64,000 nt of DNA from Andrena cerasifolii. Taxonomy: Eukaryota > Arthropoda > Insecta > Hymenoptera > Andrenidae. The translations under genes and the position numbers were made by a program. The notes beneath the pieces were generated by a model. The model did not search any database. It was not told the DNA's origin and was given only the letters and a program-made list of their open reading frames with translations. Where the stretch lies: NCBI RefSeq assembly GCF_050908995.1, contig NC_135124.1, positions 10,354,001-10,418,000 on the forward strand. Direction: 5' to 3'. Positions 12,591 to 27,787 of the stretch are shown here, piece by piece (within the stretch, counting starts at the first letter, position 1; each line of letters begins with the position of its first letter).

Positions 12591-15500
12591 GTGAGTATCT
12601 TTGTTAGCGATGGATCTCGGCACGATTTCACTTTGTCCAGAGCCTGCGTTCCCATCATCCGCCATCTGTTACATTTTCAGAACACCTGTTTACCGAGAGT
12701 TCGTACCTGCAAGACGCCGCCAGCGTCGTGCACTTCCTCATTATTATAAAGAGGGGAATAATACGGCGTGATTCACGCGGAATATAATCCCCAGGTGCAC
12801 GAATATTAGCCATTTCCCTCAGTTTTATGTAATCGGAGTTTCACTTGTTACACTTTTTATCGCGTTTCTTGTCTCCGTTCTTTTAAATGGCACTTTGTTT
12901 CTCACAGCAAACATAGATGCGTGTAGGAAGAAAGAGAACGAGAGTTGGAGATTCTCGTCTGTTTTAATTAGTCTTCTTTGAAGATATCGGGGAAGTTTAA
13001 TAATCGAAGAGCGACCCGTCGGGGATGTTTTTAAGAACCGTCGGGGGACATATTGGCAACGTATGAAAATAAAGTTTCATTCGCCACCGATACATTATGC
13101 ATAAGGAAAGTTACTAGCTATTGTGGTGTTTATAATTTATGTAGACTCATTTCGCTGCTGTGTTCGTTTGATTACTAGTGTAATGGAGTAATTGTCGGTC
13201 AATTTTCGGTACAGTTATTTGTAATTAGTGGTATCGCGGAGCAACGTTAATTTCTACGGGTAGCTAAGTCGATTTAGAATGCAGAGTGTACGGTATTATG
13301 GCAATTTAGTGGTCGCTTCTCATAGCGGAAGAGAGATTAATTTCGACGAAGCCAACACTTGGCCACGATAAATAGAACGATGAATATTTATAGCGTTGCT
13401 CCAGTAATGCGCGGAAAAATAATCGATAGATTTCGCGTAATCTCTCGTTTACACGATATATATATATTTATTATTTATTCGCCCCATTGCTTTCTGCAAA
13501 TCGCAGAAATAAACACGTACACGTGGCATTTTAAAAGTATGGAGTAAATTTAAACATAATTTAACTTTCCTATAATTTTGGAGTATAACTTTGTTTTTCC
13601 ACAGAAGAAGTGTCTGTTAGTTACACTCGCAGCTACGTGGGTTTAATGAAACCTCGATCCAACGAAGTTTAACGTTATCGTCTCGCAAGATGTCAGAGAA
13701 ACGTGCCACTTAATCGCACGGAAGGTATTTTTCACTCCGTGACGTTGCAAGTAATCGTTAGCTGGACTTCACGTGACTTTCAACGTATCAAAATGAATAT
13801 CGTAGTATCATAATTTGGCTGTTTATGTCGGAGCAGAATTTTACCTGCCAGGTAACACCCAAATGATATAACTCGAGAACACTTACGTTTAATGACGACT
13901 CGAATGCAAACTGTTGCATCATATCGACCTGTGGAATATATCTTTTTATATTACCTTGATTAGAATTTATATTAATTCATAGACTCAGAAATCACGGAGT
14001 AGGTATCTTTAAAAATTATACTTTCTAAGATAATGAATTTGCAACCAGTTGAAGGACATAATTGTATTTTTAATTAAGCAAGCTCTTCATTTCACCCTGC
14101 AGTCGAATAATACATCCTACTTTCCTTTTGCACCATTTCTACTTCTTCTTTAATCGCCATGCCCAATTCATTTGTACACACTGCTACTCTGGAGTCTCGA
14201 TGACCCAAGTTTCGCTTAATCCGAGCTCTCGATAATTCCACTGGATTCTGTTTATCAGGGATTAATTGGCGAAGTCGAAAAGGCCACGATGGCCGTGGTC
14301 AATTAACTTACGTAATCACGCGAACACGGGAAGCGGTATGAATAGGTAGCGTCATTGTTCGTTCATTTGTCAAGGCATGCATCATCATCATCGGAGGCGA
14401 AGGCACCTGCTCGTTAACGCGGTGAAAACACGAGGACTCGGGGGCCCGCGATGTTTTCTTCTAGAAAGTGTTCGATTCGGCTCGAACGCGATCGAAAGGA
14501 CGGTTTCTCGTCTACGATGATCTGTTATCATTCGCGAGACGATTTCTTCATCTTATTCGTGGCTGTCGAGAGCTCGATCAAGAGTCTGCCACGCGCGATA
14601 CTTTCCCTCGTTCGCCCGTGAAAATGCGCGGGTAAAAGCGTCTTATAAAAGATCATCGTCGAACGATGGAAAGCGTTCCTCGACTGCCGTGCTCTTTGAT
14701 TATTCGAAATTCTGAACCGAGTGTTGCGATTTGTTTTCGAGGTATCAAAGTCCCCTCTTTTACGATACTCAGAGTTTACTATTCGAATGATGGAAATGAA
14801 ATGAGTTTTTTTTCAGTAAAAAATAGAGTAGATGTAGAAATAAGATGATCGTGAATATGGAAACCACGTTCCTCGATTTATCGCGCGTGCAGTGGAACTG
14901 TTTGCTCTCTATCGAAAACGTTCTGTTATCGGGTCTGACTTTTTATCTACCCGCTGGTACCACTGATCGATTAATATCTCTCCGATACTGTGCCTGCGCT
15001 GTATAAAGGTAGCAGAACTCGTAACACGTGACAGGGTTCATTAAAATATTACAGCACAGTAGTGGAGTAAATTATTCGTATAAATCATTAAAGCTATTCC
15101 TTCGTGTCGCAGCTGAGGATAAATATTAATTCAGCAGGTATCCCGCGAGTCCCGTCTGATTTATATGCGATTACTGTAAAAATTCGCAAGACCTGGGGGC
15201 ACGAGGATTTTGTCAAACGACTGCAGCACGCGTTAAGGTCAACGCACTTCGTTTATTGCCATTTATGAATGGCGAACTCGCGTTCGATGAGCGTGAAGCT
15301 CACAAAGAGGCACGCAAGATCGTTTAAGTTTCTAGCTTTAACGCCGCGCGGATTATCATCAGCTCGGAAACATAATTTCAAAGGGCCATTAGCATCGGAT
15401 TCTTCGAATCGAGCAGTTTCTACAGATTTAATTAAACGCAAGTATATATCAACAGTTACCGAGAGCAAAAACTCACAGATTCCTCCGTGAATTATGCAGC

Positions 15501-17158
15501 AGGAATGTTTCACAGCTGAATTACTCTAAACTTGTTTCACGCCAATTAGCTTCGCGATATGTTCGAAATCCGTTTGAAAACAAAACACTGTTAGATGCAT
15601 ATGTAATGGCGCTACAATAGCTGCACAGTTACAACGGAAACACATTAATCTGTAACGCGAAAACGTTGAAAACAGAAAAGCAAAAGCTCGCGTTAAAATA
15701 TAATAAATTATCGTGTAATCCTTGGAGAAACCTCGAAAATAAGGTCCGCGAACTACGTCCACCCTGTTACCGGCGTGGCAACCAATAAAACGGGGGAAAC
15801 GTAGTGTTGCTCATTACAGAAAGGCGGGAATGCGGTTTTGCCAATTAAAGAGCGGAAAAACAGAGAGGCTGGCAACGCGAGCGTTCGGCCGGATTAAAAG
15901 TTCGTAAAAGATCACCAGGGGAATTTCCTGCCCGGATGAGTTCTGTAGAATAAGCGCGATACACTGGGTATATTTTACAAACGTACGGAGACGATAGGAT
16001 GTTCCCCTGATTTATTTCGCTCTTGATTCCTCGTTGGATTTATTCTCGTATCAGACGCGCGATTGTCGAAGCTGCCGTGTTCGCGAGAGGCAGCGTAGAA
16101 ACGATTCGTTGTCACGGCATTTTCGAGCAGCCCCGCCGTAGAGCCGAAGACTTATAGCGGAATAGCGACCGAACAAAAATGGGTCGACGCTCGTGACAAC
16201 GACGATGGTACGAACCGACACCGTGTCGTTAACGTCGTTCGCGTGATATTTATTGAATTACTGAATCGACGGGCAAGCATTTTTCCTCCTTTTATTTTCG
16301 AGCCAGCCTTCCTATAATACTAGCCTCTAAAATGGGAGCGGTGAATCTATTCCAAGAAATTTACACGTTTCAGTGACACACTGCCTTTCTTATCCAGACA
16401 AGCCGCTCTTGACGCCCGTTTCCTGGATAGCGGCGGAGCTCTGAATAAGAAGAGAGCAAGGGGACGCGAAAGAATGTAGAACCCGCAAGAAAAGAGCGGA
16501 AGCGATTGGGTGTTCGATTATAAATCGATTATAGCGCGAGGCTCTACGAGGTTTCTGTACGCGACACCCTTTCAAGCTGCCTTATACCTGCCTGCCAGTT
16601 GAACGTGCATCGTCGCAACACTGATACGAATATGCTTTATGCCGCAATACGTCGCGAATCGCCAATCAACTGCATCCTGCGACCTCGTTCATCCCTTTCT
16701 CTCGCGCGGCGTGCATCGTAATCACGGCTTGCCCGTACGCAGTCCGTGATAACAGACAGTGGTTATGATTTACACTCATTCGGGCCGGATCAGCTTCGCC
16801 GACCCAGAGGCTGTATCACGCGCGTTACGATCGAGGACCGTCGATGAGCGTAGCCTGATCGAGCGGGATGCTATTAATGTTTATTGAACGCTACGATCGT
16901 GCGTGCCTAGTAAAGCTGATTAAACGTTAGGTAAATGGGAGGACACGTCTTCTCGGTACTTTTGCGTTAACGGTACTTATCGAGTGCGAATGATACCAGC
17001 CAGTGGCAAGCTGGCTGCTTTCCTGATTGGACGGGGGACGTTGATGGATTTCCGAAGTTAGATGTAACTCTTCGAAGGATTTTAACAGGTCATTTTAAAA
17101 GTCTTTGTTTGCGTGTTTCGTAAGATGCGGTTGTGACGCTCCAGGCGCCTGTTTTTGC

Positions 17159-17621
17159 TTAAGGGTACTGGGCAGTCGTTTTTGTCGAAAATGCTTGCAC
17201 CGTCTACTTGCAAGGTAAAATCCCGAACCCGGAAATTCAACAAATTTGGAGACTGTGAATATGTAGGGGATTTTTTTCTGATTACAACGCAAGTTTTGTT
17301 TGCTGTCCTAAATTACTTTAGGGGGGTGAAATTCACCGCTGTAATTTCGGCTGTTTTCCGATTTTATTTTGTAAATTGCAATTTGTAAGTGATAGAAAAA
17401 AAGTTTCGAGACAAAAGTTACTTCTTTTAATTGGGACTATCATTTGGGAACTTACAGTTCCCACAGTTCGCGAGTTGGAACACAAAATCGGAATTTAAGG
17501 GGTCAATTTCACCCTTTTAGAGTGAATTTGGGCAGCAAACAAAAATTGCGTTCTAATCAGGAGGTAATCCCCTACGTATCCACAAAGTCTCAAAATTTTT
17601 TGAATTTCTTAGTACTTTTAA
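17159..17621. mobile_element. Foldback MITE with TTAA ends
   Basis: TTAAGGGTACT (left) and AGTACTTTTAA (right) are imperfect inverted termini. Internal arms (about 17222-17340 and 17500-17610) pair well, for example TTGTTTGCTG with CAGCAAACAA and TAGGGGAT with ATCCCCTA. The TTAA at both ends suits piggyBac-type target sites. Confidence 0.6.
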
Positions 17622-17700
17622 GGGGGAAACCTATTTTTGGCGCTAAAAACATAGCAAATTTTGGGATTTTTTTTTGAGAAACTAGCGATTCGATTTATCT
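17618..17700. mobile_element. Second TTAA-flanked MITE end abutting the previous element
   Basis: TTAAGGGGGAAACCTATTTT, then GGCGCTAAAAA and TTTTTTTTTGAGAAACTAG, resembles the ends at 7369 and 56038. It shares its TTAA with the preceding element. The far end was not found. Confidence 0.4.
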
Positions 17701-20700
17701 GAAATTTGGGGCATGTTTTTATGCATCTTTGAACAGGATATAGTTTTTTTATTATTAATTTTTAATATTAAATATAGAAGTTATGCATGATTGACTAACA
17801 CGCCGCGCAAAATTCGTCGTCCGCTGGCGTGCATGATATTCATCGTCCAGGTAATCTGAAACAGAAAAATGAATCGGCGTTTCACTTTATAGATATGTAG
17901 CTTCAGTTTGACGAACCAGAATAGAACAAAAAAATGATTCAATCAGTACACTGAATTGAGAGCGAGTGGTCGCTAATTTTATTCCCCTACTAAAAATGTT
18001 AACACACTGAATTTATTTATTTCCTTTGCTGCTTCGTTTGCCAGTTTCACTGATACATTTACTTATTAATAGAACTAATAGAAACAGCAGCCAGTATAGT
18101 TCTAACACGAAAGCTATTGAATTTTTTGAACGAGGCATCGACTTGTTAGTAAAATGTTGGCAGAAGTCATTAAAAAGGTGAGAAGCTGCATTAATGATTA
18201 GATTTATTTCATTGTATGTTTTTCTTTGTAATAACATTCAAACGAAAATACGAGGAGACTTTCGAAATAACCTAATACCTGCGAGGATCTTGTACCTTCG
18301 TGATTTCTGTACAAGGTAGAGATTAATTTCGTCGCGATTCTCGTTTCATTTTCACTGTGCAGGAGGCACACGTGCCGGTGTGTCGAGGCTGTGCAGTAAA
18401 ATTTAATCAAATAATATCGATAAAACGAAGTCGTGCCAATGCAAGCATGAACGACGTACGAGGACGGTTGTAATATTACGTCCGGCCAGCAGCGTCGTGA
18501 AAGCGAAATTGTGAATGTCGGAAGGAAATTATCGTCGCGCTACTTTTGCTCGGTAATTGTTTGACTGATCAAACAATACTTGCTTGTTGTGTTGGGCGGG
18601 GCTTATGGAGGCAGCAAGGGAAAGTGAAAATTAATCAGTGTCGCCTGTGCTAGTAACTGTTAGTTTTCAATTCGTCAGCTTCTGTCAGTGTCAGTAAAGC
18701 TAGAAGCGTGTTTCGTCGTTTTGAAAAAAATTCCAATTAGTCGGAATAGCGGAGAAGATAGGGGAGGTCGCTTTTTCAACTTTTTCATCTGAGCCTGTAA
18801 TGAAAATTTAAAAACTCCGTTTATAAATGCTGAAAATTTCATCTGTGACTCACCGAACCAATATGGCAGCTCCATTTCCTCGTATTTCCTCAATTAGTTG
18901 CTGCGTGCTTTACTAATTTTTGTACGTCTATGCATCGTTCTTTCGACTAGCTATTACAATTTTGCTTTGCTTGTGTATTTAAAGAAATTTCATATTCCGA
19001 ACCAACGTGCCTAGGGAGCTTAGAAGACTTTTCTCGGACATCGCGTAAAGATCCCTCTGTAGAGTCCCGTTTAAAATCAGAATCTAATAGAAAGTATCGT
19101 TGCCGCGCATCTCGTGCTTCTCGCTTAAGACAAAGAATCGACAGTAATTATCGAAAGAGTTTCGTTATTCCGACAATCATCGTCACGCTTCGCAATGCAC
19201 GCGAAAAGGGAAACGGCGCTCGTTGATACGCCGCGCCATAATTTCGCAAGATTTTTCCAGCCGCGCGTTTTCCTCCACTTAAAGCAAGCATCCAGCGGGA
19301 AAAGCTCGAGCGAAAAAGTAGTCGATAATGAACACCTTGCGGAGAAAACGGCATAATAACGATGCAGTGTCGAGCGGCTAGACTAGCCAGCCTCCAATAA
19401 ACGTGCACTTTAAGAGATCCGTGCTTCTTATTAATATGCCGCAGAGCAAACGCTCTCAACATGTCTAATTTTTCTCCAACGACGATCGTGAATACGCAGC
19501 TTAACGAGGTTAAGTAACCGCTGGAAACGTGAGCGACGATCGTTTAACCCCCTGACTAAGGGGAGCTTACCAGATGCTCGTTATTTAACTAATTTAATGA
19601 CCGCGGTCACATCAGTTTCACCTAAATTCTAGTTCAGATCGAAAGTGTATGCACAATCGTGGCGGTGATTTCGTATATAAATTCTTGCCGGGAAAGTCGG
19701 AAGGGTTGAAGCTGCGGGTGAAATTTTCGCAATCATTTTCGTCTGCGCCAGATTAGCAGTGTTGTAGAGCCAGCTGACACTCCTCCTTACATTATTATTG
19801 CCCTATCTACTCGATGTGCCATTCCACTTGTGTTTCGATGAATGAGACCGTCTGGCTTCCAATTCCAGCCGGGCATGGTGTAACCCACTGTTTGCACAGG
19901 CGTAATTTCTCTCCAGGCGGGAACAGGCTGTTCGGAACATCGCCCACTGCGCCTTGGCTGGAATTGGCCGTACGATTACTTCGAAACGGAGACGTCGTGT
20001 GTAGGCATGACGTAGGACTTTGCTTTCGCTGGCGAAACAATAAAATTGGAGGTGCTCGAATCCGCCCGAGACGCCGCAGTAGGAAACGGAATAATAATGG
20101 CAAGTTTGCTCAGCGAAGTGGGCACGCGTCACTTGCGATGCTTCGCTGTTGGCGGCTGCGGCATAGGAGACACGAAGACGATTCAATTCCCTGCCACTGC
20201 TAGCGGCGCAAATAATTATGAAAAACCTCGAGCGCCAAGTCCGTGTTTCCACGATGTAGTATACTTGTTGCTTTCTCTGCCAGCTAGCTGAATATTACGT
20301 TAGTTCCACCAGTGGAGCAACTTTGCGTTGCAGAACGATGTGACCGACCCATTTCTTCGTGTTTTCGCAGGAACTTCAGCAAGTATGTGCGGTTCTTATT
20401 GCGTTGTACTTGTTGTTCTTCGCCCTGCTTTTGCACCAGTCGCAGGAGCTTGAATCATAAGCAAAGCCACTCGAAACTGTTCAAGCAATCGCATGAGAAA
20501 TAGCCTCCACTTCAAAAGTGCCTCGCGCGATCCATTAATCCCTCGTTAAAGCTGGCCTTAAACATTAGACTCCTTTTAAATCGGAAATTCGCAGCGCCGC
20601 GAGCCGGCGGGCCTAACCTCCAGGCAAATTAGGTAAATGTGTGGCGAACCCAGCTTAATGCATAATTACGAAGCGTTTGTGGGCCACTACGATCGCCGGG

Positions 20701-23700
20701 GTGCGGCTTTGCGTCCTGGCGACTGCACCCAGAACCTTCGTGCTCATCGTTAATTAAAAGACGCGAGATCGTGCTTCCCTCGCTTTCGGCGAGCGAAGCT
20801 AGTAATCGACGGCAGAGGACGGTTCGCGGCTCATATATCCCCGTTTCCACGACACCGTGCTGGCAAATCGGTTCGATCGGCACGAGACTCCGCCGCCGAT
20901 CGGCACGCTTCTACCTGCATAATTAACGAATGTGCGACGTCGTCTCGAAAACGCTGCGCGATGCGCCCGTTACGTAAACACGGTGCTGTCATAGAGAAGA
21001 ATGAATGGCAAGCGGAAATGTTCCTTCCCACGTGGCACGATCGAAAACCTGATTATTTCCCGTTAGCCGTTCCTTCCGCGGCGTGGAATTTAATTTATCG
21101 ATTAATCGGATACCGTTCTGCTCCGGAAAGGAAGGGAACCATGGAACTGCAACGATAATTAGGTCTAATTGAACCGCGGTTTCTAAGAAATTCAGCCACT
21201 GTTACCGCCGACTCACGGTCAGGAGACTCGTTTTTTTTCTCTCCCCCCTCGCCTGTCCCCGGCTTCGGCCATCGAAACACTTTTGATTCGCTTCGCAATT
21301 AATTAAAAGCGAGCTACGTGCGATGGACTATCATCGTGATTACAATTTGCTCGAAGCTGCTCGAATGGCTTATTGCGTAACAGATGTTTTTCCCATGTTG
21401 GAGGGTAGTGGCAATTTCAACGGAACCGAGAGTGAAAGAGTGTTTATTATTCTTCGGAATTAGAGAATTCTAAAAGGCTTCGCGTTTTATAGCCTTTTCA
21501 TGAAGTGCAAATGGTGTAACCAGGATCTGCACCATGAAAACGAAGTCATTCAGAGTGAAGAGTTCCTGCGGTGTGGCGTAGTGTAATGTATTTTTTATCA
21601 AGCATCTTTTGCGCGTGATAATGTTCCTTTGAATAGTGGGCTGCTTTATATTTAACCAGTTTAATAATCTCCAACGGGAGCTTGAAATATCTGCAGGCAT
21701 TTAAAATTTAAAGCGTAGTCTCGCCATTTAGTCTTTGTGTCTCATTATCATATAATTATCCGGTTCCCCACATTTTTGCCATTTGCATCAATTAACCTAG
21801 AAACTTGCAGCACATAGAGTACCTGGAATCCTTAAAAACGAAAAGGCCACTTATCGGGGGATTGTAATTCTATAAAGACACACTCCCACAGTCAAGGATT
21901 CTCCTCGTAAAAAGCTTAATTCACCGAGCTCGTTAACCACGAGTAATCACCTTTCGGTCCTTTTGTCTCTGCGGCCCGCGTGAAAGAATATTAATCTTAG
22001 AAATTAACCTAAACCCGTTCTATCAAACGAGCCATGTAGCCATTACGAGTGTAGCGATGTATCGCAGCCAGCGCGCCAATAAAATCACGAAAACGTCCCC
22101 AGCATCCTGAATACGTTAATCACTGGCGTGTCATGCTCGAGCAGCAAGAAGAAGAGAAAGATATCGCGATCGTATCGAATTACAGGAGAAAAGTCCGCAG
22201 GACCAAAAGGACGACGGCGACGATGGCGCGCGTGTCGAAGTTCGGATTAATCTGATGTAAGGGGGTTGTGAATCGGGTTCATGGTTGAATAACGGGCCCA
22301 TGGCCAGAACCAGGGACAGGATCAGAGACGAGATGACAACTGGTCCTCGTATCGCCTTATATCGATGCAGTGATCGATAGATTCCATAACAGGACACGGC
22401 CGCGCGTATTATGCAAACCCTCGGGGACCAACCAATCGGGTCATCGAATCGGCGAGATTTCGCGAGTGACGGCTGGCTCGCCTTCGATTTTCATTTTTCG
22501 CCGGCCCTGCTTCCATGCGTTCGGGATACCTAATAAAACGTAGGCGAGTAACTGGGTCAGTTGGAATAACGTCCGAAACGGGTCGACACGCACTTGCTGG
22601 GTAAACTATCGATCATAGGGGACTGTGTGGGACACTTTCGTTCATTTCATTGGGACATGCAATTTGTAAGAGGAGCGAAGTCGATCTGATAGCTTCGAGA
22701 CTTGTGATTCAAGCTATATTTTATTACCGGAGTGTCACGCTACACTAATACATGGGTACTACAAATTTAGGCGGTATGGCTGATTTATGTTAATTATAAT
22801 TTCAGCACTAATAATAGTACTATTAATACTATTAATGCTAATAATAGTACTGATAATAGTGCTACTTATAGTACTAATAATAGTAGTAGAATAATAATAG
22901 TAGATAATTATAAAGTAAAGTCGTTCAGTTTTCACTGAAAATTTAGCACTGTAGCATTTACGTTGAAAGGGTGAAAACATCACCCAGCTATTAGGTACCT
23001 CTTTGTCATCCTGTGGAGATTCTTAAATCTAAGCTCGTAACCTTGGAGAAGGTCTTGAAATTTTCTTTAGACTCCTTGGTGCTTGTCAAAAAGTCGATCA
23101 ATTTTCACGCAGCATCAACAGACTTGAATTCATTCAAGTATCTGCTGAATTAGCTCACGCTGCTGGTCCATAAGCTGCTCAATTTATAACTTCGTGTCTA
23201 AATGTTGTCTGGGAGTATTAAGAGAAAGTTCTGTCGATGATATAGTTGCTCCGGTTACATGGAATAATCTATATTTATTTAACATGCTACGAATTACCTA
23301 TCGCCGGAGCGGACGTGTAAAACTGAGATCGAAAGTACGAGAAGCAGATGGATCTGTTCCGCTCCAGTTTTCATCGGACACTCCAGAGTTCCGTTCTTTT
23401 CGATTATTTTTCGAGCATCCTCGTGCACGGTTGCTGGACCGCGCAGGGGCACAACAGAGGATCGGCTAGAATGGAAAGTTACCGGTGATCCTGTTCCTCG
23501 CAGCCTCGATATTTATCCATTTCTTTATGGGTTCTTGATTAATTACGAAGCTAATGTACGGCACTTAGCGTTAGAGCCACTCGGGCTCTTTTAAACGAAC
23601 ACACTGGTTATTAGAATAATGGTTTCGCATTTTCATAAACTTTCTGCATCACGAGGCAGTAATTACACTCGTGATTAGTCAGGGAACACTTTGCTGATCG

Positions 23701-26700
23701 CAGAGTTAGTGGCTAATAGATCTTTGATCATTGGCAGGTTAACGCGTCGGTGAGAAACGGACGATAATTATTTCCGAGGCAAAGAATAATGGCAAGTAAC
23801 CGTATCGCGATTATTCCCCCCCACCCCCAAAAAAGTGGTTTCTTTTAATTAAAAGTTTCGTTGAATCTGCTGTTCGGTACTTTTTGCTCCGTTTCGTTGT
23901 CTCGTAATAGGGAGCTTCTGGAACTGATCCAAGACTTCGGTCGTGATATTCTGTCGCGTGACAGACTACTATTGTTGGTGATATTGTACCGGTGATGCAA
24001 CTCAGGGAAACTAATTAAAGGTTTCTTTTATGTCTCTTTTTCTATATGAAATTACAGAAGACTTCATTCTCATTTTATATCGCCAACATATATTTTTTTT
24101 TAACTGATAACCAATTTGCTACAGTAAATTACAATCTCACGTATCAGGATAACCATCTGTCGCGTATTTCTCGCAGGAGCTTTCATTTTGGCCAACCAAT
24201 TTAAATTCTAGGAAGAAGTCCAGCATTTAAGAAGCAAATAAAATTTCGAAACGAGTCAGTTGTGCGAAAACACCATCACGAATCCCATGAATCTAACGCG
24301 ATGACATTACCCTAAATAGCTTGTTGCAGTAACGAATGGCACCGATTCGTCAGAAAATTTCTAAATAGAAGCAGGAAGCCTGTGAATGATAATTATGTAT
24401 CTTTTACGCTAAACTCAATATGTGCTGTAAAGAAACACATCTCGTAAATTTAATCCGACGACAGGACGCAATTAGTTATTTCCGACAACGATGTCGAATT
24501 TCTAAATCACAGTAAACTCAACCTTAATTTCACTCTACGTATATTAACTAGCTGTCAGCAAATGTTTAGACAAAAAGATCAGCAAGCAGATAGATTCTTA
24601 TTTCTATAACCAATCTGATTTTAGCTAATTACTAAGTTACATTCAACCTATCTCCCTGCTTATACTTATTTTAAAAGCAAAGTTTTCCCGTGCTCTTCGA
24701 TTCTGTGTCTATATATGTTAGGCTGTAAATAATGTATCGCGGTATGAAAAGACAAATTTCTAAATTGAGAAAAAAGGCAATCCACGTAACGGTCCTTTTG
24801 CTAAGATTCAGTAATCGATTTCAGTTCACCTGGACATGCGAAATCAAAGCGGCCGACCGTATTGACGTTTTACGATCATCGTAAAGACCACTTTCTATGC
24901 ATTTCATAAACTCGATACGTCGATGAGCAATGAGCAATTGGTTCTCTCTATCGACGAACTTTCTATTCCATCTCTCCAGCATCGGCGTCGTTTCGTTTTA
25001 CAAACTTGTTCGATTGTAACACTAAAACGTGCGTATTTGTTCAGCTCCGTTGAGTCAGAAGTATCTGCTCGGGTAAACGGGAAAAGTGCATCTGCGCGAC
25101 ACTGGCGCCCAACGGGGAGTTATCGCTGCAGCGTTGAAAAGGCAACCTAGTGACTCGTTCACGGTTCAAGTGCAGCTCCTCCGGTTTGATTTCTAAAGAG
25201 TAACAGAACGATTTGAAATTAAGATTGCAACCGGCTCGGCTAATCTGGATAGTGCAGCAGCTCCGATGATTGATACGCAACGTATTTATCGGTCTAGACA
25301 TGCAACCAAGCGCCTCGTTCGAAGGTTCAGCGGCACACGACTCTAAGACGATTGGGAACTGACGTGTTACTAAGAGGGAACAGACAGATCGGTTACTTCG
25401 CGATATTTTTCCGCTGAGAAACATCGGTGCCGGCCCCCGATCGACCGGCGATACTCGGTTTAACAAGAGCAGGGTGCTAGAGCGATCAATTCGAATGACA
25501 TGTAGGTAGGTTCCGAGCACTTGGCACAAATGCTACCTCGAGCTGCGAAGCTACGAACACGCTCGTCTGCTAAATGAGCGGCTTTAGCTTAGATGCACTT
25601 AGAAATCTCCTCTATCATCGATACATCTTCATGGCGCAGAGCTACGCAGGGGAATCCTGATTCCTAGAACGTCTCCATCATCTTCCCAGTCGACTAGTCG
25701 GTAGCAACACTTGCCCCGAGTGCTCCGACCGCGCGTTCCATTTCGCCCTGCCACCAGAACCCTGTCTCGTACACCAGGATCCCTCCCATTTGTCAGAAGT
25801 TGGACGAAACGGACTACTCCGCGGCAAGTAGGATGGCGCCTTGGGTCAAGGCCTGCGCGTTTCAGGATCATCGTCCTCCCGCGGCAAGGGAGCATTCCAT
25901 CGAATGTCGAAGGTCAAGAGCTTCGAGGCGAAATAACTTAATGGACGGCATTTGTCTCGATCTGCTTCAGCTTATTATATTCCGCCGGCGTCGGGGTGTA
26001 ATTGGAAAACAGAGGATCCCGGGCATCGACGCGGACGTTGCGTCGGCTTTACGCAACTCGTGGGTGTGATTAATGTGACGGTGTAATTAAACGCCGGCGG
26101 CGGGCTTCGTTTTCATGCCGGCGAAAAGCGTCTCCACCTTGACAGCGATCGTATCGCGAACAATGTGGATCGCTTGGCTGTCGGTGCGGGGGGATACTTC
26201 GCGGTGGAGATGAATCGTTAAAGAAGGGTGCAAACGTGGCGAATTAGTTAGATATATGATTCAAATTGGAACACAAGGGGTGCTTAAAAAGGGTTATCAG
26301 GGTTGAAGATTTTATGTTTATTAAGGGGTTACCTTGGAGGATCGAAAATCATCTGTAAGTTTCAGAACTTTTTGGGGCGAAATTATAAAATAAATGAAGA
26401 ATCCTTTTTTAACCTCATCAAAAAATCGTCTAATTTGGTGCCGTTTTGAGCGTCTCAGGATGGCGTAACTTCTTAATATTCTTGCTTGTGTTGCTAATTG
26501 TTTGAGTTTGTATGGCTGTTGGCTGGTGCTTTATCCAGTTTCTCTCGAATTCCTTGGTAATTCATCTTCCTTGCTGGAAGTATTACGATCTCACCCCTTT
26601 CCGATCGAATTTATAAAATACGTAAAAGGAACGTGATTTATGCGACGGTGATAAGCTCGTGGGAATCAGTCGCGTGAGAAAGTTTGGTGAAATTTTCGCG

Positions 26701-27787
26701 GGTCTTGCATAGAAACTGCTTCCTAGTTGCCGATCATTCCGTAGATGTATCAGAAACCCCATTACTCTTCGCCTTGACCCTCATACGAATACTACTTTCT
26801 GTTTCTGTTTAAATCGTACAACTGTTGGAGAATTTGATTTATTTATTACAAGTGACTGCAGGCAGTTCATAATCCACCATTGCACTACCATATTAGAGTT
26901 GATGCATCAACCGAATTGGTATTGTATGCTCAAGCTATGCTACTCCTGATAAAAAAAAAACAGTGTCCTCTTACTAAAAATTCATTTATTTTCTCCTTCA
27001 ACACCAGGAAAAGTTCAATCTTACTCTCGGCGAATAGAATTCTAGAAACATTGCGCTATAAATCCCGAACAGGCTTGCAGCAAATATTCTCGACGCGTTC
27101 CGTAGGTGTGCGGCATTAATCATAAAAAGAGGTTCGTAATTGGCGTGCTGCTTCGTGGAAAATTAAGAAATTTTGTTTCCCTCGCACGGTCAGGCACCGC
27201 GAGGCTTAGCGCGAGGAACTCTAAAAGGAGAAAGAGCAGAGTGATGAATGCGCCAGTAAAAATGGTAAAAAATCACCAGCCGCGTTGTTCGGCCTTACGG
27301 TGTTGTGCAAGGCGCGTGTTTTATGGTTACCTCGTAACAAGTTCATCAAGGTGATCCTTGCGTGAACTTTAACACGGCCTTTCTCTTGCCTCGTCATGCT
27401 GGCACCCACATATTGTTGACTGTAGATGGTCCGGCTGATAATTTCCTCGAAGAGCCATGAACTTGAAGTGGTACGTGTAGACCCGCGCGTAGGATCGCTC
27501 ACAAGCACTCGAACGTTATCCATTTCACGATGTTTCTCCGCGAGTGAACGGTGATTAATTCGCGGCAACGTCTGGGAGGAAACCGTACTGTATAATTTCA
27601 TGCCCCTCGGTAACAATGGTTGCGCAATAGTTGTTCCTTTTAATCTACTGCGATCTAAAGCTACACCGCGGCTCTGTTTTTACAGACGATTTCCCTCGAG
27701 TCCATTCACAACAGTAGAAATTACACAGTTCATTCGGTTTAATGAAAATACTGACTCTTACGCGAAGTGGAATTTAATGGACCAAGG
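17701..27787. other. Non-coding, nothing recognised besides a microsatellite
   Basis: No ORF above about 160 codons and none with family resemblance. A lone TTAAGGGGTTACC at about 26318 may be a decayed TTAA-type MITE end. Confidence 0.45.
22806..22908. repeat. Imperfect AT-rich microsatellite (AATAGT/ATTAAT)
   Basis: Degenerate triplet and hexamer repeats of the type AATAATAGTACT. The antisense ORF over it (Ser/Ile/Thr only) is a composition artefact. Confidence 0.8.

Larger units (their letters stand above)
10826..17158. other. Non-coding; contains candidate promoter and exon
   Basis: Apart from the TATA/Inr site at 12277 and a short (CCTT)n near 11010-11026, I saw no features. Many AT-rich ATTAATT-type motifs would suit regulatory DNA, but this is not specific. 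Confidence 0.45.

Noticed and set aside
14460..14480. GTTCGATTC as a tRNA B-box
   Set aside because: No A-box or cloverleaf around it; same for GGTTCGATTA at about 28765.
22759..22983. Minus-strand Ser/Ile/Thr-rich ORF
   Set aside because: Translation of a microsatellite.
26310..26440. TTAAGGGGTTACC as another TTAA-type MITE end
   Set aside because: No matching inverted terminus and little similarity beyond the first bases.
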